A DNA stretch of 40,000 nt. It comes from Alphaproteobacteria bacterium (GTDB taxonomy: Bacteria > Pseudomonadota > Alphaproteobacteria > UBA9219). The notes under the pieces were generated by a model that saw nothing but the letters and a program-made list of their open reading frames with translations, was not told where the DNA came from and did not search any database. Each line of letters opens with the position of its first letter. Within the stretch, counting starts at the first letter, position 1. The stretch covers positions 1 through 40,000 of the forward strand of contig WRDR01000013.1 of the NCBI GenBank assembly GCA_009779745.1, given 5' to 3'. The position numbers and the translations under genes are program-made. Shown here piece after piece: positions 24,741 to 32,981 of the stretch.

Positions 24741-26702
24741 ATGGCAGCTTTATTTGATAGATATGACGCTAGGGATATAGAAGTTTTAGAAGGGCTGGAG
24801 CCTGTAAGACGCAGACCCGGCATGTACATCGGAGGAACAGACGAAACAGCACTGCATCACCTTGCGGCAGAAGTCTTAGACAACTCTATGGATGAGGCAG
24901 TTGCCGGATATGCGTCTTTCATAGAGATAGAGCTGAAACCAAATAATGTTGTCACAATAAAAGACAACGGCAGAGGCATTCCCGTAGACAAACACCCTAA
25001 ATACCCTGACAAATCAGCACTCGAAGTTATATTGACGACACTGCACTCCGGAGGAAAGTTTTCTGATAAAGTGTACGAGACCTCCGGCGGACTGCACGGA
25101 GTCGGTATTTCCGTAGTCAATGCGTTGTCAGAAGAATTGACAGTGGAAGTCGCCAGAGACAAACAATTGTACGTACAGACGTTCAGCAGAGGACTTCCAA
25201 TTACAAAATTGAAAAAGGCCGGAGCAGTAAACAGGCGGGGAACATCTGTAACATTCAAGCCGGATACAGAAATTTTCGGAAGCAAGATACAGTTTAAGCC
25301 GTCTCTGCTTTTTAGAATGGCGAGATCTAAGGCGTGTTTATTCAGAGGGATAGAGATACGCTGGAGCTGTGCTAAAGAGCTGCTGAAAGAAGGAGATACA
25401 ACACCTACGGAAGCAGTGCTGCATTTTCCGGGAGGACTGGAAGAGTATTTACAGACAATGATAAAAGACATGCCTGCGCTGACGGATACTCCTTTTGCAG
25501 GAATAGCGAATTTTCCGGACGGCAAGGGAAAGGTCGAATGGGCGGTTGCATGGCTTAACAGCGGAGAAGGAAGCTGCAGTTCATATTGTAATACTGTTCC
25601 TACGCCTCAGGGAGGAACGCACGAAAGCGGAATGCGCTCCGCGCTTTTGCGCGGGCTTCGCACATACGGAGAGATGATAGGCAACAAGAGGATTAACTCT
25701 CTTTCCGGGGACGAGGCGTTTGAGTCTGCGGTAGTGCTGTTATCGGTGTTTATAAAGAATCCTCAGTTTCAGGGACAGACAAAAGACAGATTATCCACGG
25801 TCGAAGTTATAAGGCTTGTAGAACAAACAGTGAAAGATAACTTTGAACACTGGCTGGTTTCTAATTCGGCAGCCAGCAAGAATTTACTGGACGTTTTGAT
25901 TTTCAGGGCAGAAGAACGAATGAGAGCAGCCCAAGCAAGAGAGCTTGCCAGAAAGACTGCGACTAAGAAACTAAGATTGCCGGGAAAGCTGGCGGACTGC
26001 TCTAAGACGAAAACGTCCGATACGGAGATTTTTCTTGTAGAGGGAGATTCCGCAGGAGGCTCTGCAAAACAGGCTAGGAACAGAGAGACGCAAGCTATCC
26101 TGCCGCTAAGAGGAAAGATTCTTAACGTTGCCAGTGCTTCTACCGACAGGCTGAGGGCAAACACGGAGATTCAGGATTTAGCGCAAGCACTAGGCTGCGG
26201 ACTGGGTGCTGATTTTGATCTGAACAAACTGCGTTATGACAGAGTCATAATAATGACGGATGCGGACGTTGACGGAGCGCATATAGCTTCACTGTTGATG
26301 ACCTTCTTTTACAGAGAAATGCCTGAACTTATAAAGGCAGGGTATGTATATTTGGCGCAGCCGCCGCTGTTCAGGCTGTCTCATGGGAATAATGTTTTGT
26401 ACGCTCGGGACGAAGATCACAGAGATGAACTTTTGCAGTCTGCTTTTAAGGGAAAGTCTAAAGTAGAAGTAAGCCGGTTTAAAGGACTGGGCGAAATGAT
26501 GCCTGCGCAGCTTAAAGAAACTACTATGAATCCTAAGACGCGCTCTCTGCTCCGAGTCGTCATCAGCACTTCGTCCGAGACCAGCCACGAAGAAATAAAA
26601 GAGACGGAAACGCTGGTAGAACAGCTGATGGGCAAAAAGGCAGAACTGCGCTTTCAATTTATACAGGAAAATGCTAGATTTGCGCGAGAAGTAGATGTTT
26701 AG
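24741..26702 (+). CDS. parE: DNA topoisomerase IV subunit B
   Basis: ATPase subunit of topoisomerase IV, which decatenates daughter chromosomes. The 653-residue product has the GHKL ATPase (VRRRPGMYIGG; EVLDNSMDEA; DNGRGIP; GGLHGVGISVVNAL), the transducer domain and the TOPRIM block (FLVEGDSAGGSA; ILPLRGKILNV; MTDADVDGAHI). The RFKGLGEM tail follows. ETQAILPLRGKILNVASAS favours ParE over GyrB, as does the absence of the GyrB-type long insertion. ATG 24741 follows AGGA and gives the family start. It ends over the start of the next gene by eight bases. Confidence 0.93.
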   Translation: MAALFDRYDARDIEVLEGLEPVRRRPGMYIGGTDETALHHLAAEVLDNSMDEAVAGYASFIEIELKPNNVVTIKDNGRGIPVDKHPKYPDKSALEVILTTLHSGGKFSDKVYETSGGLHGVGISVVNALSEELTVEVARDKQLYVQTFSRGLPITKLKKAGAVNRRGTSVTFKPDTEIFGSKIQFKPSLLFRMARSKACLFRGIEIRWSCAKELLKEGDTTPTEAVLHFPGGLEEYLQTMIKDMPALTDTPFAGIANFPDGKGKVEWAVAWLNSGEGSCSSYCNTVPTPQGGTHESGMRSALLRGLRTYGEMIGNKRINSLSGDEAFESAVVLLSVFIKNPQFQGQTKDRLSTVEVIRLVEQTVKDNFEHWLVSNSAASKNLLDVLIFRAEERMRAAQARELARKTATKKLRLPGKLADCSKTKTSDTEIFLVEGDSAGGSAKQARNRETQAILPLRGKILNVASASTDRLRANTEIQDLAQALGCGLGADFDLNKLRYDRVIIMTDADVDGAHIASLLMTFFYREMPELIKAGYVYLAQPPLFRLSHGNNVLYARDEDHRDELLQSAFKGKSKVEVSRFKGLGEMMPAQLKETTMNPKTRSLLRVVISTSSETSHEEIKETETLVEQLMGKKAELRFQFIQENARFAREVDV

Positions 26703-27120
26703 AAATGGAAAATTGAAAATGAAAAATGGAAAATTGAAAAGAGTGTTCCTGTTATTAGCCTTCTTGTTTGTAAATGTTTCAGAGGCTAATGCGCAGACCA
26801 TAAGCAATTTTGCAGAGCCTATTATGAAAATTAGCGTAAGAAAAGGCAATACGTTTTCTGTACGCCTAGATGCAAACGCTACCACAGGGTATACGTGGAG
26901 ACTGGCAAAGCCTCTTGATGCTAAACTTCTTCATCTGTTAGCGTCTGACTATGAGGCTAATCCGGGCGGACTTATGGGAGCCGGCGGATTTGAAATCTGG
27001 ACTTTTGATGCCGTGAATGCAGGAGTTACCGATATATCATTCGAGTACATAAGACCTTGGGAAGAAAACTCCGTCCCCGCAAAACAGAAGCTGATAAAAG
27101 TGAATATTTCGGGGTATTGA
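26695..27120 (+). CDS. Exported chagasin-like cysteine peptidase inhibitor (I42 family)
   Basis: A 141-residue protein with a signal peptide (hydrophobic 16-28, cleavage before Gln34 in EANAQ) and a small beta-sandwich domain. It carries the three chagasin loops that wedge into papain-type active sites: NATTGYTW (61-68), GAGG (95-98) and RPWE (120-123). It should act in the periplasm or outside the cell; the target is unknown. The n-region is encoded by a tandem AAATGGAAAATTGAAAA repeat, giving NGKLKM/NGKLKR. ATG 26695 overlaps parE by eight bases and has GAGAAG nearby; ATG 26719 is an alternative start. Confidence 0.85.
   Translation: MFRNGKLKMKNGKLKRVFLLLAFLFVNVSEANAQTISNFAEPIMKISVRKGNTFSVRLDANATTGYTWRLAKPLDAKLLHLLASDYEANPGGLMGAGGFEIWTFDAVNAGVTDISFEYIRPWEENSVPAKQKLIKVNISGY
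26703..26740. repeat. 21-bp-spaced tandem repeat inside the inhibitor start region
   Basis: AAATGGAAAATTGAAAA occurs at 26703-26719 and 26724-26740, 21 bases (seven codons) apart, so the reading frame is preserved. The same word in the opposite orientation fills the spacer at 11011-11041. It encodes the basic n-region of the signal peptide. Confidence 0.65.
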
Positions 27121-27137
27121 AAAAGTTAGGTAAAATT

Positions 27138-27974
27138 ATGGGTAATGAAATAAAGATTTTTGAACAAAAACAAGTCCGCTCCGTGTGGGATGAGAAAGCT
27201 GAAAAATGGCTTTTTTCTGTTGTAGATGTAATTGCTATTTTAACGGATAGTTCAAATCCAAGAAATTATTGGAAAGTGCTGAAAAGCAGGCTAAGCAAGG
27301 AAGGCAGTCAGTTGGTTACAAATTGTAACCAACTGAAAATGAAATCAGCAGACAATAAATTCTATAATACAGATGTGTTTGATACAGAAGGGATTTTACG
27401 GCTTGTGCAGTCTGTTCCCTCCCCTAAAGCTGAACCATTTAAAGTATGGCTTTCTAAGATTGGATATGAACGTATGCAGGAGATGGCTGACCCGTCAACT
27501 GCGATTGACCGTGCAAGAGAAATTTATAAGAAACTCGGACGCTCTGAAAAATGGATTCAGCAGCGTATGAGCGGACAAGAAACTCGAAATAAACTCACTG
27601 ATTACTGGTCTGACCATGGGGTTGAGGAGAATAAGGAGTTTGCCATACTGACAAACATAATCCACCAAGAATGGGCAGGAATTTCTGTTCAAGAACACAA
27701 ACAGATAAAAAACTTGAAATCACAGAACCTGCGCGACCACATGAGTGAAGCAGAGTTAATTTTCACAGCGCTCGCTGAACTTTCAACTCGCCAGATTGCA
27801 GAAACAGAAAAAGCAACAGGAATTTCTGCTAATACAAAAGCAGCTAAGCAGGGTGGCAATATTGCTAAACAAGCCCGCAAACAACTTGAGAATAAAACAG
27901 GGCAGAATGTTGTAACCAGTGAGAACTTCTTGCCACCCGGCAAACAACTGACACAGATTAAAAATAAAAATTAA
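27138..27974 (+). CDS. Bro-N domain protein (phage antirepressor-like)
   Basis: A 278-residue protein with an N-terminal Bro-N domain (about 12-110: VWDEKAEKWLFSVVDVIAIL, NYWKVLKSRL, VFDTEGILRLVQSV, KVWLSKIGYERMQE, each shown as short landmarks). A longer C-terminal part has RDHMSEAELIFTALAELSTRQIAE. The domain is common in phage antirepressors, but this long stand-alone form is also frequent in bacterial chromosomes and may bind DNA. No other phage gene adjoins it. ATG 27138 gives the family start; the frame from 27057 overlaps the inhibitor. Its stop overlaps the convergent disrupted gene by four bases. Confidence 0.85.
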   Translation: MGNEIKIFEQKQVRSVWDEKAEKWLFSVVDVIAILTDSSNPRNYWKVLKSRLSKEGSQLVTNCNQLKMKSADNKFYNTDVFDTEGILRLVQSVPSPKAEPFKVWLSKIGYERMQEMADPSTAIDRAREIYKKLGRSEKWIQQRMSGQETRNKLTDYWSDHGVEENKEFAILTNIIHQEWAGISVQEHKQIKNLKSQNLRDHMSEAELIFTALAELSTRQIAETEKATGISANTKAAKQGGNIAKQARKQLENKTGQNVVTSENFLPPGKQLTQIKNKN

Positions 27975-28357
27975 ATTTCATTTTCCAGACAATTTTTGGA
28001 TTTGCCGGTAACACATATTTCCCGCGTGAATGGGCTGGGACAAGACAATTGTTCCTCGACAGCTGCCCTAAAATCAATATAAGATATGCTTCCGAGATCA
28101 CGATGAAAATTATTCTTATCATATTCTTGTAGTAAATCTTCCAGTATCCGTGCCTTTTGCGGGTCTATTTTTTTGATTAAGTCTAAAGCAAACTTGCCTT
28201 GACCCCCAAACGGGCAATCTGCAACAATGTTTATCAAATATTCAAACTTTTTGTTTGGTTCTGCAAGATTCTTTCTCAAGATGCTTATTGGCTTCATCAA
28301 GTGCTTGTTTGCGGCGGTGCCATTCATTGTACATATATTCGTAATTATCCTTAACAT
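27971..28357 (-). pseudogene. Frame-disrupted third member of the charged helical family
   Basis: The open frame of 128 residues has an implausible N-terminus (MLRIITNICTMNGTAA) but a normal-looking helical remainder (ALDLIKKIDPQKARILEDLL). In the +1-shifted frame, 28242-28355 encodes VKDNYEYMYNEWHRRKQALD then EANKHLEKES. This matches the first helix of the proteins at 3884 and 5411 (Y..., aromatic or Met, acidic residue, W, K/R, L, A, L at the same spacing, with W at residue 13-14 from the ATG). A one-base loss after the ATG and a second shift near 28275 would join the parts into one protein. The tail is shorter than in the relatives and ends in a Cys-containing stretch. It converges on the Bro-N gene and lies 57 bases from tRNA-His. 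Confidence 0.6.
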
Positions 28358-28413
28358 TCTACTTTTAAAAATTGATTTTTAAATATATCGTTGTCCTTCT
28401 TCGTTATCAAAAA

Positions 28414-28490
28414 TGGGGCGACCGACGAGACTCGAACTCGCGACAACTCGGACCACAACCGAGGGCTCTACCAACTGAGCTACGGCCGCC
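28414..28490 (-). tRNA. tRNA-His (anticodon GTG)
   Basis: On the minus strand the acceptor arms GCGGCCG and CGGTCGC pair with one G-T. The extra 5' G (28490) that is unique to tRNA-His pairs with C73, and the CCA end is encoded (28414-28416). The D arm GTAGCTCAGTTGGTAGAGC, the anticodon loop TTGTGGT with GTG, and the T arm GAGTTCGAGTC are all present. Confidence 0.97.
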
Positions 28491-28506
28491 ATAGAGCCTA
28501 TAATCA

Positions 28507-28535
28507 CGTATATTCATATGGCCAGACGGATTCAA
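28507..28535 (-). promoter_or_regulatory. Promoter of tRNA-His
   Basis: On the minus strand: TTGAAT (28530-28535), a 17-base spacer and TATACG (28507-28512). A start about seven bases downstream gives a 5' leader of roughly ten bases before the tRNA, a normal length for RNase P processing. Confidence 0.55.
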
Positions 28536-28583
28536 TAACACGCACAACCACATACTGCGCTGAATTAGCAGAAATTATCAGAC

Positions 28584-28612
28584 TTGTCAACAAGTTATAA
28601 CTGTACTAGTTT
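28584..28612 (+). promoter_or_regulatory. Candidate glnA promoter
   Basis: TTGTCA (28584-28589), 17 bases, TAGTTT (28607-28612). The -35 lies inside a CTTGT-CA-ACAAG palindrome (28583-28594) that could be an operator. I found no sigma-54 type GG/GC element in the 195-bp spacer, so nitrogen control by NtrC is not visible here. Confidence 0.3.
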
Positions 28613-28685
28613 TCTCTCGTAAATGCTCGTATTTGAGTCTTTTAAAGTCATTTAAAACGTTCAATCTTTTAACATAAGGTGATAA

Positions 28686-30113
28686 ATGCCGGCTTCAAAA
28701 AATAAATATGATTCCAAAAATCTCAGAGAAATTATGGAAGAAAATAACACGGACTACGTGGATCTCAGATTTACCGATCCCAGAGGCAAATTGCAGCACG
28801 TTACTCAGCATATAGATACTATTGATAATATAGGTATTGAAGACAGGGTCATGTTCGATGCTTCTTCTATATCCGGCTGGAAACATGTAAACGAATCCGA
28901 CATGATTTTAATGCCTGATGTGTCTACGTGTACTCTGGATCCTTTTTATGCAAAACCTACTTTAGTCGTTCTCTGTGATGTGTATGATGCTGTTACAGAA
29001 AAACCTTATTCGCGCTGTCCCCGTTCTATAGCAAAGAAGGCAGAGGCATATCTCAAAAGTTCCGGCATAGGCGATGATGCTTTTTTTGCTTCCGAGGTAG
29101 AATTTTTTATCTTCGATAAAGTTAGGTTTTCTACAACCTCTACAAATTCGTTTTTCTTTTTGGATTCCAAAGAAAGCCCTTCTAGCAGCGGTATAGACTA
29201 TGTTGAAGGCAACATGGGACACCGTCCCAGAACAAAGGGCGGTTATTTCCCTGTAAATCCTATCGACAGTGCTCAGGACCTGCGTACTGAAATGCTTACT
29301 GTCGCAAAACAGCTGGGTATATGTGTAGAAAAACATCATCATGAGGCTGCGGTTGCTCAGCACGAACTTGGAATTAAATATGATACCATGCTTCGTTCGG
29401 CAGATAATACTCAGCAGCTGAAGTATATAATTCATAACCTGTGCGATGCGTACGGAAAGACCGCTACGTTCATGCCAAAGCCTTTGTTTGATGATAACGG
29501 TTCCGGAATGCACGTGCATCAGTCTATTTGGAAAGCCGGAAAACCTTTGTTTGCAGGAGACGTCTATTCGGGACTGTCTGAAACCGCTTTGCATTATATA
29601 GGAGGAATCATGAAGCACACTCCTGCTCTTAATGCAATAACTAACCCGTCTATCAATAGTTACAAGAGACTGGTACCCGGCTACGAGGCTCCTGTGCTTT
29701 TGGCATATTCTGCAAGAAACAGGTCGGCAGCTTTAAGAATACCTTATGCGAAGAGTCCCAGAGCTAAGCGTGTCGAGGTTCGTTTCCCGGATCCGCTGGC
29801 TAATCCGTATTTAGCATTTGCTGCTATGATGATGGCAGGACTTGACGGAATAGAGAACAAGATAGACCCGGGCGAGCCGTCTCATAGCAATTTGTACGAG
29901 CTATCCGCGGAAGAGCAGCGTAAAATACCGACAGTTTGTTCTTCTCTGAACGAGGCAATCAGAGCTTTGATTGCAGATTCAGAGTTCCTGTTAAAAGGAG
30001 ATGTGTTTACTAAGGATTTCCTAGACAGTTATATAGAACTGCTCAGGGCTGATTGGGACAGATATAAAAAGATTCCTCATCCGGTAGAATTTGATATGTA
30101 CTATTCCGGCTAG
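28686..30113 (+). CDS. glnA: Glutamine synthetase type I
   Basis: ATP-dependent assimilation of ammonia into glutamine; cytoplasmic dodecamer. The 475-residue protein has the beta-grasp domain with D..SI.GW (FDASSISGWKHV), metal ligands in ASEVEFFIFD, NGSGMHVHQSIWK, the nucleotide loop KRLVPGYEAP, and RSAALRIP. The regulatory Tyr lies in NLYELS near residue 400, so it is GS I-beta and adenylylation by GlnE is expected. No glnB is adjacent. AAGGTGATAA precedes the ATG. The gene stands alone between tRNA-His and the flagellar block. Confidence 0.96.
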   Translation: MPASKNKYDSKNLREIMEENNTDYVDLRFTDPRGKLQHVTQHIDTIDNIGIEDRVMFDASSISGWKHVNESDMILMPDVSTCTLDPFYAKPTLVVLCDVYDAVTEKPYSRCPRSIAKKAEAYLKSSGIGDDAFFASEVEFFIFDKVRFSTTSTNSFFFLDSKESPSSSGIDYVEGNMGHRPRTKGGYFPVNPIDSAQDLRTEMLTVAKQLGICVEKHHHEAAVAQHELGIKYDTMLRSADNTQQLKYIIHNLCDAYGKTATFMPKPLFDDNGSGMHVHQSIWKAGKPLFAGDVYSGLSETALHYIGGIMKHTPALNAITNPSINSYKRLVPGYEAPVLLAYSARNRSAALRIPYAKSPRAKRVEVRFPDPLANPYLAFAAMMMAGLDGIENKIDPGEPSHSNLYELSAEEQRKIPTVCSSLNEAIRALIADSEFLLKGDVFTKDFLDSYIELLRADWDRYKKIPHPVEFDMYYSG

Positions 30114-30255
30114 TGCAAAAACTTTATAAGTTGTTAATCGTTTGCATTTTTTACTAGGCAAATTCTGCCCAGTTATGATTAAAATACCTATGTATGATTC
30201 GATTCATTTATGATTCGGATTTTAATTATCACTGTGTGCGCCGGAGACAATAATC

Positions 30256-31938
30256 TTGAACGCTTTTATCCAAACACTGCGTAATTTGGGAACTGTACGC
30301 CTGATAACTATAGGCGTAGTCGGTATCAGTCTGCTTCTGATACTGGGATTTGCAACAACCCGCATGTCCAGATCTCCGCTTGCTATTTTGTACACTGAAC
30401 TGGACAGTACTGATGCCTCTGCTATTGCGCAGAAGCTGGACGGTCTTAAAATACCGTATACATTGGACAACACCGGCAGCACCATACGGGTTGATTCAAG
30501 TCAGGTCGGCAAAGTCAGAATGATTATGGCAGCCCAAGGACTGCCTAAAGGAGGCTCCGTAGGGTACGAGCTTTTTGATCAGAAAGAAGGGTTTGGCACT
30601 ACCAGCTTTGTCCAAAATATAAATCATTTGCGGGCACTGGAAGGAGAACTGGCAAGAACTATAAATGCGATGAATCCCATAAGCTCTTCAAGAGTGCATC
30701 TTGTTCTGCCTCAGAGAGATTTGTTCAGCCAGTCAAGACAAATGGCATCTGCCAGCGTCTTTTTAAAGACGCACAACGGAGCCTCACTAAGCAGAGAACA
30801 GATAGTTTCAATTCAGAACCTCATAGCCGCTGCCGTTCCTCAGCTTCAAGCCGGACAAGTATCTATTGTAGACAGCAGCGGGAATCTGCTGGCGCGTCCT
30901 AACAGTAATATTGCGGGAGGAGGAGCTCTTCCGGGAATGTCTTTGGCTGCGAATGAGCAGGAAGAACTGCGTCTCCAATTCGAACAGGCTCAAACACGGA
31001 AGATAGAGGATATTCTCAATCAGACTTTAGGATACGGCAAAGTAAGAGCGCAAGTATCTGCCGAACTGGATTTTGACAGGATATCCACCAGCTCTGAAAT
31101 ATTTGATCCGGACAGTCAGGTTATACGCTCTTCGCAGAACATTAATGAGAATTCTTCGAATTCGGAAGGCAATAATTCCGATACTGTGTCTGTAGCTAAT
31201 AATATACCGAACATAGTTCCGGCTATGTACGGAAGCGGCTCTGCGTCTAATAAAAGCAGCCGCTCCGAAGAAACCGTCAATTACGAGATAAACAAGACTA
31301 TAAGGAATCAAGTCCGGGAAGGCGGTCAGGTGAGAAGACTATCTGCCGCTGTCGTAGTAGACGGCACATACACAACAGTAGACGGGACTGTTACGTATGT
31401 GCCGCGGACTGAAGAAGAGATGGCTAAGATTAGGGAGGTGGTAAAAAACGCCCTGAACTTCGATGAAACCAGAGGAGATACTCTGGAAGTCGTGAATATG
31501 CAGTTTGCTAAAGAGGATCTCGTTGACAATGCCGGCGGCTTTATAAGCGGAATACCTAACGGAGACCTTCTGCGCATTTCTGAAACTATCATTTTAAGTT
31601 TAGTTGCTATTTTCGCAATTCTGTTGATTGTGAGACCTATACTGCGGAAACTTTTGGAAGCTCCAAGCGGAAATTACCCCAGCGACAGCAATCTTATTCC
31701 CGGTATTCCCGGTATACCTGCATTAGCTAATAATGCGCCTTCATCAGGAGAGGCATTACCCGCTGCTGAAGGAGAGGTTGATGAAGAAGAAAACCCTGTT
31801 GAAAAAATGATAGACATATCCAAGGTAGAAGGCAGAGTAAAAGAGTCCTCTGTCAGGAAAGTCGGAGAGATTGTCAATAAGCACCCTGATGCTGCTGTTG
31901 AGATACTGCGAAATTGGATGTATCAGGAGAATAGATAA
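30256..31938 (+). CDS. fliF: Flagellar M-ring protein FliF
   Basis: Forms the MS ring in the inner membrane on which rotor and export gate are built. The 560-residue length is normal. There are two membrane segments (about 15-35 and 440-460) around a large periplasmic ring-building region (ILYTELDSTDASAIAQKL; INHLRALEGELARTI; SSRVHLVLPQ). The C-terminal FliG-binding tail is rich in acidic residues and ends AVEILRNWMYQE. Translation starts at TTG 30256 with GGAG nine bases upstream; the frame is closed by TAA shortly before and contains no ATG. Its TAA overlaps the fliG ATG by one base. Confidence 0.95.
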   Translation: MNAFIQTLRNLGTVRLITIGVVGISLLLILGFATTRMSRSPLAILYTELDSTDASAIAQKLDGLKIPYTLDNTGSTIRVDSSQVGKVRMIMAAQGLPKGGSVGYELFDQKEGFGTTSFVQNINHLRALEGELARTINAMNPISSSRVHLVLPQRDLFSQSRQMASASVFLKTHNGASLSREQIVSIQNLIAAAVPQLQAGQVSIVDSSGNLLARPNSNIAGGGALPGMSLAANEQEELRLQFEQAQTRKIEDILNQTLGYGKVRAQVSAELDFDRISTSSEIFDPDSQVIRSSQNINENSSNSEGNNSDTVSVANNIPNIVPAMYGSGSASNKSSRSEETVNYEINKTIRNQVREGGQVRRLSAAVVVDGTYTTVDGTVTYVPRTEEEMAKIREVVKNALNFDETRGDTLEVVNMQFAKEDLVDNAGGFISGIPNGDLLRISETIILSLVAIFAILLIVRPILRKLLEAPSGNYPSDSNLIPGIPGIPALANNAPSSGEALPAAEGEVDEEENPVEKMIDISKVEGRVKESSVRKVGEIVNKHPDAAVEILRNWMYQENR

Positions 31939-32963
31939 TGGCCAGTCAACGTCTTCGTGATGATATTACTTCTCTTTCCGGATTGGAAAAGGCTGCTATT
32001 TTCGTGCTGATTATGGGCGAAGAACACGCTTCTCATCTTTTTTCTCAGATGAATGATGATGAGATAAGGGATTTGTCTCAGATTATGGCAAATTTAGGAA
32101 CCGTAAGTGCTAATCTGGTCGAGAAGCTGCTTATTGATTTTACAGAACAAATATCCTCTACCGGAGGAACCATAGGAACTCTGGAGACTACCGAGCGGCT
32201 GCTGCTCAAGGTGCTGGATAAGAACAAGGTCAACTCTATAATGGAGGACATCAGAGGTCCTGCCGGACGTACTATGTGGGACAAGCTGGCTAACGTGAAT
32301 GAGGAAGTCTTAGCCGCATATTTGAAGAATGAATATCCTCAGACCGTAGCCGTAGTAATGTCTAAGATAAAGCCGGACCATGCGGCCAGAGTTCTGTCGG
32401 AGCTGCCGGAAAGTTTTGTTTTAGAAGTTATTACCAGAATGCTGCGAATGGAGGCTGTTCAAAAAGATGTGATTGACGATATAGAGCGCACTCTTAAAAA
32501 TGAATTCATGAACAATCTGGCGCGCACTAACAACAGAGATCCTCATGAAATGATAGCTGAAATTTTCAACAGCTTCGATAGAAGTACCGAAGTTAAGTTC
32601 ATGAGCTCTCTGGAAGAGAGAAGCCGGGATTCTGCTGAAAAAATTAAAGCTCTTATGTTTACGTTTGAAGATCTCGGCAAGCTGGACAACACTGCTATAC
32701 AGGTTATTCTGCGCAATGCCGATAAATCTAAGTTGTCTATTGCGCTTAAGGGAGCTTCGGATACTATTAAAGAGCTTTTCTTTGCCAATATGGCGGAGCG
32801 TTCAAGAAGGCTGTTGAAAGAGGATATTGCCGCGCTTGGACCTATAAGGTTGAAAGAAGTTGAAGAAGCGCAGACTTCTCTTGTATCAACAGCGAAAGAG
32901 TTGGCTGCCAGAGGCGAAATAGTGATTGTCAGCAACAATGAAGAAGACGAACTTGTATATTAA
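31938..32963 (+). CDS. fliG: Flagellar motor switch protein FliG
   Basis: Rotor protein joining FliF to FliM and receiving torque from MotA. The 341-residue product shows the N-terminal FliF-binding domain (SGLEKAAIFVLIMGEE), the EHPQ-like motif as NEYPQTVAVVMS in the middle domain, and the C-terminal torque helix with charged residues (MFTFEDLGKLDN..IQVILR). It starts on the last base of the fliF stop (TAATG) and is followed after 18 bases by fliH. Confidence 0.96.
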   Translation: MASQRLRDDITSLSGLEKAAIFVLIMGEEHASHLFSQMNDDEIRDLSQIMANLGTVSANLVEKLLIDFTEQISSTGGTIGTLETTERLLLKVLDKNKVNSIMEDIRGPAGRTMWDKLANVNEEVLAAYLKNEYPQTVAVVMSKIKPDHAARVLSELPESFVLEVITRMLRMEAVQKDVIDDIERTLKNEFMNNLARTNNRDPHEMIAEIFNSFDRSTEVKFMSSLEERSRDSAEKIKALMFTFEDLGKLDNTAIQVILRNADKSKLSIALKGASDTIKELFFANMAERSRRLLKEDIAALGPIRLKEVEEAQTSLVSTAKELAARGEIVIVSNNEEDELVY

Positions 32964-32981
32964 TGTGAAATGTGGAATTAA

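Noticed and set aside
27138-27974. Prophage or prophage remnant around the Bro-N gene
   Set aside because: No integrase, repressor, terminase, capsid or tail gene is nearby; long stand-alone Bro-N proteins are common on chromosomes.
28391-28600. Plus-strand ORF of 69 codons containing ETRTRDNSDHNRGLYQLSYG
   Set aside because: It is the antisense reading of tRNA-His; this peptide is a well-known spurious annotation over tRNA-His genes.
28962-29618. 218-codon minus-strand ORF opposite glnA
   Set aside because: Antisense to invariant glutamine synthetase motifs; composition typical of a shadow frame.
30160-30175. GGCA-AATTC-TGCC before fliF as a sigma-54 promoter
   Set aside because: The GG-to-GC distance is 8 bases instead of 10, so it does not fit the -24/-12 element. 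It is only a small inverted repeat, and a T-run precedes rather than follows it.
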